Positions 1 through 5,388 of a stretch of DNA of 5,388 bases are shown one piece after another. The position numbers and the translations under genes are program-made. Origin of the DNA: Chloroflexota bacterium (GTDB lineage: Bacteria > Chloroflexota > Limnocylindria > Limnocylindrales > CSP1-4); contig SCTE01000555.1 of assembly GCA_004298915.1 (NCBI GenBank), positions 1 to 5,388 on the forward strand, written 5' to 3'. The first letter of the stretch is position 1, and each line of letters begins with the position of its first letter. The notes under the pieces were generated by a model. It saw nothing but the letters and a program-made list of their open reading frames with translations, was not told where the DNA came from and did no database searches.

Positions 1-1351
1 GGCGGACCGTTTGTCAAGCGGATCAGACACCGGAGAGCAGTCTCTGATGGCGAGAAGCCACGGGCTCATCGCGCTCGGCAGGCTCGATGAGGCCTTGCAG
101 AGTGTCTCTCGGTTCACCTTCGGTGCACTACGATCCGCGGTCGCGTTCGAGTCCCGCCGTCACCTGATCTCGGCTTCGGTCGATGTTCTAATGGGCAACG
201 CGGGCGGATTGCGATCAGCGGCCAAGTGCGAGATCCGAGCCCAGGCCCAAGGCGCCACTCTATGGGCGAGTGTCGCACGAGTGTATGCCGCGAGCAGTGG
301 CTCTTCGACATTTGGTTCGGCGATTCAGCGGCAGATTGAAGACGATCTGGCAGTTGTCTCCGTTTGTGCTGACATCGTCGCCTGCCACCTTGACTGGCTC
401 GGTGGACCGACACTCCAGGCCGTCGAGTCGGAGATCCGGCGCCGACCTGAGCGATGGCGTTCACCGCTCCGGCGGGTGGTTGCCGAGCTAACTGGGCCTG
501 CACAGGCGGCGGCCGCGAAATTGCTTGACGAGGTGGGAACACATGAGGATGTTGTGCTCCTCCGGAAAGCAGCCAAAGCTGCCCGGGGCGGCCAGTTTCC
601 GCCGGCAGCTGGTCGTGGACTGTCGCGAAGACTCGCACCGCGCGTCTTCGTCGAGGATCTGGGTCGGATCGAAGTCGTCATCGGTGAGCGTCTGATAGAA
701 GGGAGCGCCATACGTCGCAAGGTGCTCGCGCTCCTAGCCTTTCTGTTGACTCGCACCGGGTTCGCGGCAACCCGCGACGAGGTCCTCGAGGCGATGTGGC
801 CAGACCTTGAACCCGGGACGGCGCAGAACTCGCTGAATCAGACGGTCTACTTCCTGCGTCGCGTGTTCGAACCACAGTTCTCGGAAGACATCACGCCCGG
901 GTATGTGGGGCAGGACGGGGAAACGCTGTGGCTAGACAAGGATCTTGTGAACTCCCGAAGCAGACGGTGCCGCGATCTAGTGGCCCAAGCGACTGCGCCG
1001 GCCGACCCTGCAGTCGTAATGGAACTGGCCCGCTCATATCGCGGTAAGTTCGCACTCGACTTTCTATATGAGGATTGGGCCGGGCACTACCGCGACTCGC
1101 TTCACGCCGCGTACCTACGCGTAGTAGAAACCTCGCTTAGAGCCGATACCGACTCTGGACAATACGAGCGTGGGATACAACTGGCTCAAGTAGCAACTGA
1201 AGCGGAGCCGGAGGCCGAAGAGCTTCAACTCGCGCTCACGCGCCTGTATCGCCTGTCTGGGTCGTTGGCGGCCGCGGCGGAGCAGTACCAGAGCTACGCT
1301 CGGACTCAACGAGACTTGGGCCTGGAGCCAGAGCCCTTCGAGCAACTCTAG
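1..1351 (+). CDS. BTAD/SARP-type transcriptional regulator, C-terminal part (5' truncated by window)
   Basis: Cytoplasmic DNA-binding transcriptional regulator. The frame is open from the first bases (codons GCG GAC CGT precede the TTG at 11) and no ribosome site is visible, so I treat the left end as a window cut rather than a start. Counting from the TTG at 11, residues 1-205 are alpha-helical and TPR-like. Residues 211-300 form an OmpR/SARP-type winged helix, with the recognition region around EVLEAMWPD (W263) and NSLNQTVYFLRRVF. Residues about 310-446 form the bacterial transcriptional activator domain, with RGKFALDFLYEDWA, LTRLYRLSGSLAAAAEQYQ and an end in LGLEPEPFEQL, typical of BTAD proteins. 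Family knowledge: such C-termini often follow an AAA or NB-ARC ATPase, which would lie off the window. Codon use is less GC-biased than in genes on the right. The target is unknown. It could control the RNA and HD-GYP locus just downstream, but that is inference. Confidence 0.88.
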   Translation, partial: ADRLSSGSDTGEQSLMARSHGLIALGRLDEALQSVSRFTFGALRSAVAFESRRHLISASVDVLMGNAGGLRSAAKCEIRAQAQGATLWASVARVYAASSGSSTFGSAIQRQIEDDLAVVSVCADIVACHLDWLGGPTLQAVESEIRRRPERWRSPLRRVVAELTGPAQAAAAKLLDEVGTHEDVVLLRKAAKAARGGQFPPAAGRGLSRRLAPRVFVEDLGRIEVVIGERLIEGSAIRRKVLALLAFLLTRTGFAATRDEVLEAMWPDLEPGTAQNSLNQTVYFLRRVFEPQFSEDITPGYVGQDGETLWLDKDLVNSRSRRCRDLVAQATAPADPAVVMELARSYRGKFALDFLYEDWAGHYRDSLHAAYLRVVETSLRADTDSGQYERGIQLAQVATEAEPEAEELQLALTRLYRLSGSLAAAAEQYQSYARTQRDLGLEPEPFEQL

Positions 1352-1388
1352 GAACCGGGACGGTAGGTCGGATAGGTAGACATGCGTA

Positions 1389-1418
1389 TTGACCGGTGCA
1401 GTCCAGGGTACCTATAGT
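1389..1418 (+). promoter_or_regulatory. Sigma70/SigA-type promoter
   Basis: The -35 box TTGACC (1389-1394) and the -10 box TATAGT (1413-1418) each match 5 of 6 consensus bases and are separated by 18 nt. The predicted start is about 1424-1426, exactly at the left arm of the first RNA hairpin. The promoter lies 38 nt after the regulator's stop codon. It stands out in a GC-rich region and is the best promoter I can see in the window. Confidence 0.75.
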
Positions 1419-1424
1419 CCGGCC

Positions 1425-1559
1425 TCGTCGTAGTACTTCGGTACTAGAGCGGCGAGTCAACCAACGCTCGGTACGCGCTGAAGCTCCACCTGAAATGGGC
1501 ACTTAGGGTGGAGCAGAGCGAGTAGTGCAACCGACCGACCAATGTGTCTGGTCGGTTTT
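1425..1559 (+). ncRNA. Candidate structured small RNA or regulatory leader, about 135 nt
   Basis: This RNA is bounded by a near-consensus promoter and an intrinsic terminator. No ORF of useful length fits it. Helices seen by hand: a basal stem 1424-1430/1450-1456 (one G-U pair) topped, after a three-base bulge, by TAGTAC-TTCG-GTACTA (1431-1446), a perfect six-pair stem with a UUCG tetraloop; GCTCCACC/GGTGGAGC (1483-1490/1507-1514), eight pairs with a 16-nt loop; an enclosing stem CGCTC/GAGCG (1465-1469/1516-1520); and the terminator stem (1534-1541/1549-1556). The loop bases GCACT (1499-1503) can pair with AGTGC (1524-1528), giving an H-type pseudoknot. I do not recognise it as 6S, tmRNA, RNase P, SRP RNA or a riboswitch class known to me. 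It may be an independent sRNA, or the aptamer and terminator of an attenuated leader for the small ORFs and HD-GYP gene. The promoter, stems and terminator are seen; the function is unknown. Confidence 0.6.
1534..1559 (+). terminator. Rho-independent terminator
   Basis: A perfect eight-pair stem, ACCGACCA (1534-1541) with TGGTCGGT (1549-1556), closes a seven-base loop and runs directly into TTTT (1556-1559). It ends the structured RNA that starts near 1425. Because a strong ribosome site follows only 25 nt later with no visible new promoter, the terminator may be conditional (attenuation or read-through). Confidence 0.8.
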
Positions 1560-1578
1560 CGCGTCTTGTTACGCGAGA
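1557..1578 (+). promoter_or_regulatory. Hairpin between terminator and ribosome site
   Basis: TTTCGCGT (1557-1564) pairs with ACGCGAGA (1571-1578) through eight pairs including one G-U, with a six-base loop. It reuses the U-tract of the preceding terminator as part of its left arm and ends five bases before the Shine-Dalgarno at 1584. It could stabilise the 5' end of a read-through message or separate the terminator from the translation start. The pairing is seen; the role is inferred. Confidence 0.4.
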
Positions 1579-1583
1579 GCCGC

Positions 1584-1590
1584 AAGGAGG
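1584..1590 (+). promoter_or_regulatory. Perfect Shine-Dalgarno AAGGAGG
   Basis: AAGGAGG lies seven bases before a GTG (1598). It is the strongest ribosome site in the window yet serves an ORF of only ten codons, which is the main reason to take that ORF seriously. Confidence 0.7.
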
Positions 1591-1597
1591 AACGAGC

Positions 1598-1630
1598 GTG
1601 CAGCCGGATAGCACCCTTAAGGGTTTCTAG
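1598..1630 (+). CDS. Micro-ORF 1, 10-residue peptide ending TLKGF
   Basis: GTG start, ten codons, TAG stop: MQPDSTLKGF. A full AAGGAGG sits seven bases upstream. The last five residues and the stop match those of the next small ORF (1639-1737). The codons are ACC CTT AAG GGT TTC TAG here against ACC CTC AAA GGC TTC TAG there, and all three differences are synonymous. This suggests selection on the peptide rather than on DNA alone. It has no signal sequence. It could be a leader that couples translation to the next ORF, whose ATG is nine bases after this stop, a free peptide, or the remnant of a duplicated copy of the longer ORF. Function unknown. Confidence 0.45.
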   Translation: MQPDSTLKGF

Positions 1631-1737
1631 GTTCCGTCATGTCCGACATGAAGAACCGAGTCATGCGGCTCGCGATCACGCTTGGCGCGATCGCGGCGAC
1701 CGCCCTTGCAGGTGGAGCAACCCTCAAAGGCTTCTAG
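1613..1737 (+). repeat. 18-bp imperfect direct repeat at the two small-ORF ends
   Basis: Copies at 1613-1630 and 1720-1737 match at 15 of 18 bases. Each encodes T-L-K-G-F-stop in the frame of its own small ORF, and each mismatch falls at a third codon position. The two copies are in different frames relative to each other on the chromosome, so the match is not due to one continuous repeat unit. The first copy also contains the perfect 12-bp palindrome ACCCTTAAGGGT (1613-1624), which the second copy does not keep. Confidence 0.7.
1639..1737 (+). CDS. Micro-ORF 2, 32-residue signal-like peptide ending TLKGF
   Basis: ATG start, 32 codons, TAG stop. The N-terminus MSDMKNRVMR is basic. Residues 11-24 (LAITLGAIAATALA) are hydrophobic and small, as in a signal peptide or single membrane helix. 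The end is GGATLKGF, so cleavage after ALA (residue 24) would release an eight-residue peptide. There is no good Shine-Dalgarno; the ATG lies nine bases after micro-ORF 1's stop, so translation may depend on reinitiation. An internal ATG at 1648 (MKNRVMR) is an alternative start with a more typical signal-peptide beginning. I do not recognise a family. An exported signal peptide, a membrane micro-protein or a toxin-like peptide are all possible. The gene is suggested by the signal-like composition and by the C-terminus shared with micro-ORF 1. Confidence 0.5.
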   Translation: MSDMKNRVMRLAITLGAIAATALAGGATLKGF

Positions 1738-1777
1738 TACCTCAGTTCTGTCGAGTTCCGGGACCCGGGAGGGTAAA

Positions 1778-1816
1778 GTGACCAGAATTCGAGAGCAGAG
1801 GACGAGGAGCACGTGA
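1778..1816 (+). CDS. 12-codon leader ORF overlapping the HD-GYP start
   Basis: GTG start, peptide MTRIREQRTRST, TGA stop at 1814-1816. The stop overlaps the HD-GYP start codon as GTGA (1813-1816), a classic arrangement for translational coupling. GGGAGGG (1767-1773) lies four bases upstream. An inverted repeat CCGGG-A-CCCGG (1758-1768) touches that ribosome site and might mask it. The peptide is Arg-rich and has no recognisable domain; a leader role is more likely than a functional product. Chance occurrence cannot be excluded for so short a frame. Confidence 0.35.
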   Translation: MTRIREQRTRST

Positions 1817-3216
1817 CCAGGTCGCTCAAGATCTACATCACCGGGCTCGTGGGAGCAGCAGCCCTTGCGCTGCTGGCCACGAGCCTTGTGATTCCAATCG
1901 ATGACGGCATCGCTCTGCGATTCCAGGGGCACGGGATTGCAACGGAGATCGAGCTCCTAGCGGGCGTCGCCTTCTGGATTGTTGTGACCCTCTTTGCGTC
2001 CGCACTCCCCGTCACGCTTAGCGAGGGCGTCCATATTGCGGTTTCAACAGCTCCCCTTATGGCGGCGACTGCGCTAGGCGGTCCGACGGCAGGGGCGCTG
2101 GTCGCGGTCTTTGGGACCCTCGACATGCGTGAGGTGCGGGGCAGAGTCCCTTGGTATGGGATCCTGACCAACCACGCTGCGATTGTTCTCCCGGTCATTG
2201 CGGGTGGGCTCGTCATCCACGCTTTCAAGGGCGAGCCTGGCGAGTTCGCGAACGAACTCGTTGCAACGCTCCTCGGATCACTCGTCTACTTCACGCTAAA
2301 CCTCACTTTCGTTTCGGCAATCGTGTTCTTCCGTGGCGGCCGCTCAATTCGAGAGTTCCTCAATCGGGCCGAGACAAAGAACATCTACGTCAACCTACTC
2401 ACCCTCGCGCCGATGGGTTGGCTCATGGCGCGGATGTACGCGCTGTCAGGGGCCGGCTGGTGGACGACGCTGCTGTTTGCGCTTCCGCTGTACACGACGC
2501 GGGTTGCGTACCACCGGTTCGTCGAGATGCGGGACATGTTCACGCAGACGATCGGGGCCCTGGCGGAGGCGGTCGACAAGCGGGATCCGTTCACGAGCAA
2601 GCACAGCCAGAACGTGCGGATGATCAGCGTCGACATCGGGCGGGAGATGCGCGTCGGCGCGAGCGAGCTCGAGGCACTCGAGTGGGGCGGCCTGCTCCAC
2701 GACGTGGGCAAGATCGGCGTGCCGGACAACATCCTGCTCAAGCAGGAACGCCTGACCCGCGAGGAGCGGATGGTCATGAACGCGCACCCGGTGCTCGGCG
2801 CCGAGATCATCGCGCCTGTCGCCAAGCTCGCGCCGGAGCTGCCGATCATTCGCCACCATCACGAGTGGTACAACGGCTCGGGATACCCGGATCGGCTCAT
2901 GGGTGACGAGATCCCGAAGCTCGCGCGCGTCCTGCACGTCGCCGACGCGTTCGAGGCCATGACGGCTGCTCGCCCGTACCGGATGAACCCGCTGACGAAC
3001 GAGCAGGCGCTCGGTGAACTGCGCAAGTTTGCGGGCATCCAGTTCGATCCCGAGGTCGTCGATGCCTTCGTTCGTACCCGCTGGGCCAATGACGTCCGAG
3101 ATCCAGGTCGGCCACAACCCGCCCGACCGATCCCGCTCCTCGGGCAGCACGGCCGCTCGCCCCAGCCGGTCTTCGACGGCCCCGCCCCGGGCTCCCCAGC
3201 CGCAGATCTGGGCTGA
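1813..3216 (+). CDS. Membrane-anchored HD-GYP cyclic-di-GMP phosphodiesterase
   Basis: Predicted inner-membrane enzyme that hydrolyses the second messenger c-di-GMP. Hydrophobic segments lie near residues 8-27, 48-66, 76-102, 118-137, 149-173, 192-212 and 215-231, giving about seven helices as the sensor half. The HD-GYP domain spans about 240-426 with all expected ligands: H264, H296-D297 (LLHDVGK) with K300, H325 (NAHP), H349-H350 in HHHEW, GSGYP (G357-Y358-P359) and D378 in ADAFEAMTAARPYR. The position four before H264 is Phe, not the Glu of three-metal enzymes, so a two-metal site is likelier. Residues 427-467 are a Pro/Gly-rich tail outside the domain. The GTG at 1813 is chosen for GAGGAG/AGAGGA upstream and its overlap with the leader ORF. 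Codon use switches sharply near residue 231. The sensed signal is unknown. Confidence 0.92.
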   Translation: MTRSLKIYITGLVGAAALALLATSLVIPIDDGIALRFQGHGIATEIELLAGVAFWIVVTLFASALPVTLSEGVHIAVSTAPLMAATALGGPTAGALVAVFGTLDMREVRGRVPWYGILTNHAAIVLPVIAGGLVIHAFKGEPGEFANELVATLLGSLVYFTLNLTFVSAIVFFRGGRSIREFLNRAETKNIYVNLLTLAPMGWLMARMYALSGAGWWTTLLFALPLYTTRVAYHRFVEMRDMFTQTIGALAEAVDKRDPFTSKHSQNVRMISVDIGREMRVGASELEALEWGGLLHDVGKIGVPDNILLKQERLTREERMVMNAHPVLGAEIIAPVAKLAPELPIIRHHHEWYNGSGYPDRLMGDEIPKLARVLHVADAFEAMTAARPYRMNPLTNEQALGELRKFAGIQFDPEVVDAFVRTRWANDVRDPGRPQPARPIPLLGQHGRSPQPVFDGPAPGSPAADLG

Positions 3217-3586
3217 CGCGGCCGCGCCGCGCTCTGGGCCTTGCAAGCCGGGTCGCCCGGGCCACCTGGCACGAGCAGCGTGCGCGTCCGGGGAGCGCCC
3301 CACAGACCGGCGAGGCGTCGCCCTTGCCGTTTGATGTGCGCAGGACGCCTCCGAGGCGGCAGAATGGCCGGGTGACGGAGATGAGGCTTCCACCGGTTGG
3401 GGGGCGGGCCCGGTCAGTTGCCGGTCACGCTCCGGCGGGCGCGCGACGCCGCGCCGCCGCGCCGCACGCGCCGGGCGCCTCGACACGCGATCGTGTCAGC
3501 GGCGCTGCGGGGCCACTCGCCTCCGCCGTCACGCCGCGCCATGGCCGCGGCCTCGATGATCCTCGTTCGACCCCGGCCGGCGAACC
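3217..3586. other. GC-rich intergenic gap, no convincing gene
   Basis: This 370-nt stretch separates the HD-GYP gene from the transporter. I see no strong terminator after the HD-GYP stop; the best hairpin is a five-pair CCGGG-TCG-CCCGG at 3248-3260 without a T-run. Other inverted repeats are CGCCT-CCG-AGGCG (3346-3358) and GACACG-CGAT-CGTGTC (3482-3497), the latter a possible operator. No -35/-10 pair of quality is visible. A 73-codon frame (GTG 3372 to TGA 3593) overlaps the transporter start, but it is low-complexity Arg/Ala/Pro, lacks a ribosome site and uses more A/T-ending codons than the genes to its right. Confidence 0.6.
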
Positions 3587-5388
3587 GTGCTGATCGGGGG
3601 CATCGTCCTCGGCCTGATCCTCGGGTTCGCGGCGGGCGGACGCCTCGACAATCTCCTGTCCGTTCGCCTCCGGCTGGTCCAGATCACGTTCTTCGGGCTG
3701 TTCCTGCGGGTCGCCACCCAGATCGCCATCGAGAACCACAATGCGCCGATTGAGGCCCTCCGCGGCCCGCTCTTCCTGATCGCGTTCCTCGCGATCCTCG
3801 CCGGGCTGTGGGCCAATCGGGAGCATCCCGGGCTGAGCCTCGCGTTCGTTGGCGTGCTCCTCAACACGATTGCCGTCGCGGTTAATGGCGGCCACATGCC
3901 GGTCTGGATCCCTGCCTTCGAGGCGGCGGGATTCGCGCCCGGCTCGGCGCTGGGGCCGTTCCACGTCGCGCTGCAGGGGACCGATTCGGCCGCGTTCCTG
4001 CTCAAGGCCGGGCCGCTCGGCGACATCCTGCCGATCCCGATCCCGATCGTGCGCAACGTGGCCAGCATCGGTGATGCGTTCCTCGCCCTCGGCCTCGCAT
4101 TCTTCCTGTTCTCGAGCACCGTTCGCTCGCCCGTCGAGATCGACGAGGCTACCCGCGACGCGATCAGGCGTCGGCTGATCTCGATCACGCCCTGGCGCGT
4201 CGGCACCTACCCCGGGACCTCGGTCACGGCCACCGGCCGAAGCCTCGGCGGCACGGCGATCCTCGGGGGCCCGCCGTCGGCGGTCCCGGTCGCCGGCTTC
4301 CCGCCGATCATCGAGCGGGTCAAGCGCCATCCCTACGTCCGACTGGCTCTCGACAGCTCGTTCGCCGCCCTCTGGACGGGCCAGCTGATCTCGCTGATGG
4401 GCGACCGGATCCACCAGGTCGCGGTGGCCTTCGTCGTGTTCTACGCGACGGGCTCGCCGATTGCCGTCGGGATCGCGTTCTTCGTCGCGACGGTGCCGAA
4501 TCTCCTGTTCGGCGCGGTCGCCGGCACGCTCGTGGATCGCTGGGATCACCGCGAGGTCATGATCGTGTCCGACCTCCTGCGGGCCTCCCTCGTGCTCCTG
4601 CTCCCGATCGCGGCGGCGGTGAACCTGCTCCTGATCTACCCGATCATCTTCCTGATCACGACGATCTCCGTCTTCTTCCGACCGGCCAAGGGCGCGATCC
4701 TGCCCCGGATCGTGGCGCCCCAGGACCTGAACGCGGCGAACTCGGCCATCTGGATCGTCGATGCCTTCGCTGATGTCGGTGGGTACGCCATCGCCGGGCT
4801 GTTCGTTGCGCTCCTCGGCCCCCAGCTGCCGCTCGCGTTCTGGGCGGACGCGGTCACCTACGTCGCGTCGGCGTTCCTCATCGCCTCGATCTCCGTCGCC
4901 CCCGTGAAGCGGCTCGGTGCCGCCGCCGCGGGCAAGGGCGCGGGCTTCGTCAACGAACTTCGCGCCGGCTGGACCTTCCTCCGAAGGGAGCGATCCGTCT
5001 TCGCCAACACCGTCCAGGCGATGGTCGCCCAGTTCATGCTCGGCGTGCTCATCGCCCTCCTGCCGGTCTACGCGGAGCAGCACGTCATCGGCGCGCCGGT
5101 CGCGGGGAGTGCCGTGTACGGGTTCCTCGAGGGCGGGATCGGTGCCGGCAACCTCATCGGCGGGTTCCTCATCGGGCTCATCGGGTCGAGGATCGCGATC
5201 GGGAAGATGGTCATCTTCGGGTACCTGTTCACGGGCGTCTGCATCGCTGCGCTCGCGCTGACCGGCAACTTCGCCGCTGCGATGGCCCTGACCTTCGGGG
5301 CCGGCGTGGGCAACCTGGCGTTCGTGATCCCGAGCCAGACGCTCGTCCAGACGCGAACGCCGCCCGAACTGATGGGCCGGCTGCTGGG
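3587..5388 (+). CDS. DUF5317-MFS fusion membrane transporter (3' truncated by window)
   Basis: One frame stays open from GTG 3587 to the window end: 600 full codons, no stop. Residues 1-178 resemble DUF5317, a small uncharacterised membrane family, with hydrophobic segments near 2-17, 30-47, 62-76, 83-99 and 163-177, the NGGHMPV signature (N100-V106) and LGDILPIPIPIVRNVASIGDAFLALGL-type ending. A soluble linker (about 180-247) follows. From about 248 the protein is an MFS_3-like (EntS-type) exporter: WTGQLISLMGDRIHQVAVAF, the loop motif GTLVDRWDHREVMIVSD (D317, R318), FFRPAKGAILPRIV and NAANSAIW. About 353 transporter residues are present of the roughly 400 usual. An in-frame TGA at 3557 leaves GTG 3587 as the first usable start; it has no clear Shine-Dalgarno, so a leaderless or coupled start is possible. 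Codons almost all end in G or C. Substrate unknown; drug, siderophore or metabolite efflux is the family expectation. Confidence 0.85.
   Translation, partial: MLIGGIVLGLILGFAAGGRLDNLLSVRLRLVQITFFGLFLRVATQIAIENHNAPIEALRGPLFLIAFLAILAGLWANREHPGLSLAFVGVLLNTIAVAVNGGHMPVWIPAFEAAGFAPGSALGPFHVALQGTDSAAFLLKAGPLGDILPIPIPIVRNVASIGDAFLALGLAFFLFSSTVRSPVEIDEATRDAIRRRLISITPWRVGTYPGTSVTATGRSLGGTAILGGPPSAVPVAGFPPIIERVKRHPYVRLALDSSFAALWTGQLISLMGDRIHQVAVAFVVFYATGSPIAVGIAFFVATVPNLLFGAVAGTLVDRWDHREVMIVSDLLRASLVLLLPIAAAVNLLLIYPIIFLITTISVFFRPAKGAILPRIVAPQDLNAANSAIWIVDAFADVGGYAIAGLFVALLGPQLPLAFWADAVTYVASAFLIASISVAPVKRLGAAAAGKGAGFVNELRAGWTFLRRERSVFANTVQAMVAQFMLGVLIALLPVYAEQHVIGAPVAGSAVYGFLEGGIGAGNLIGGFLIGLIGSRIAIGKMVIFGYLFTGVCIAALALTGNFAAAMALTFGAGVGNLAFVIPSQTLVQTRTPPELMGRLL

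Noticed and set aside
1425..1559. c-di-GMP riboswitch, suggested by the HD-GYP gene downstream
   Set aside because: I could not find the conserved aptamer core expected of class I or II c-di-GMP riboswitches. The helices seen do not match their layout as I know it, so no class is assigned.
1542..1781. Plus-strand 79-codon frame starting in the terminator loop
   Set aside because: Its ATG lies inside the terminator hairpin loop with no ribosome site. It reads through both better-supported micro-ORFs in another frame, and its product is basic and shows no family features.
2151..2906. Plus-strand 251-codon frame overlapping the HD-GYP gene
   Set aside because: Out of frame with the conserved domain; the product is Arg/Ala/Gly-rich without family features.
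3248..3260. Hairpin after the HD-GYP stop as a terminator
   Set aside because: Only five pairs with a three-base loop and no T-run; chance hairpins are common in such GC-rich DNA.
2446..3486. Minus-strand open frame of 346 codons opposite the HD-GYP gene
   Set aside because: The + strand carries every HD-GYP catalytic motif over the same bases. The antisense product has no recognisable domain and reflects high GC3.
3324..3593. Plus-strand frame of up to 89 codons (or 73 from GTG 3372) overlapping the transporter start
   Set aside because: Low-complexity Arg/Ala/Pro product, no Shine-Dalgarno and lower GC3 than the neighbouring genes. The overlap with the transporter start would allow coupling, but nothing else supports it.
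3425..5083. Minus-strand open frame of 552 codons, rich in Arg, Glu, Asp and Gln
   Set aside because: It lies opposite the DUF5317-MFS gene, whose + strand product has clear membrane segments and motifs. The highly charged, repeat-free product is what the antisense of GC-ending hydrophobic codons gives. It is a shadow.

Overview
The window comes from a high-GC bacterium. GTG starts, a BTAD-type transcriptional regulator, an HD-GYP protein and a DUF5317 membrane domain fit Chloroflexota (Limnocylindria-like) or a deep Actinomycetota lineage. No rRNA or other marker is present, so this placement is a weak inference. All supported genes read on the + strand.

Layout: (1) 1-1351 is the 3' end of a large BTAD-family regulator, cut by the left window edge. 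(2) 1352-1812 holds no large gene but is dense with signals. A near-consensus housekeeping promoter (1389-1418) precedes a compact, highly structured RNA of about 135 nt (1425-1559) that ends in an intrinsic terminator. Then come a perfect Shine-Dalgarno and two very small ORFs (10 and 32 codons) that both end in TLKGF-stop, with synonymous codon differences between them. A 12-codon ORF follows, whose stop overlaps the start of the next gene. (3) 1813-3216 encodes a seven-helix membrane protein with a complete HD-GYP cyclic-di-GMP phosphodiesterase domain. (4) 3217-3586 is a very GC-rich gap with no convincing gene. (5) 3587 to the right edge is one open frame joining a DUF5317 membrane domain to an MFS_3-like transporter. 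The transporter is cut by the window end.

Base use is not uniform. The regulator, the structured region and the membrane half of the HD-GYP gene use many A/T-ending codons, about one third where counted. From about position 2505 almost every codon ends in G or C. The switch lies inside the HD-GYP gene, at the boundary between its membrane sensor and its catalytic domain, which suggests a mosaic gene or the edge of an acquired segment.

The most interesting part is 1389-1816: an undescribed small RNA or regulatory leader, then a pair of micro-peptides with a shared C-terminus, then a membrane-anchored c-di-GMP enzyme. A possible reading is a peptide or ligand signalling module that feeds into c-di-GMP turnover, with the BTAD protein as a nearby regulator. 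The elements are visible in the sequence; the functional link is inference.
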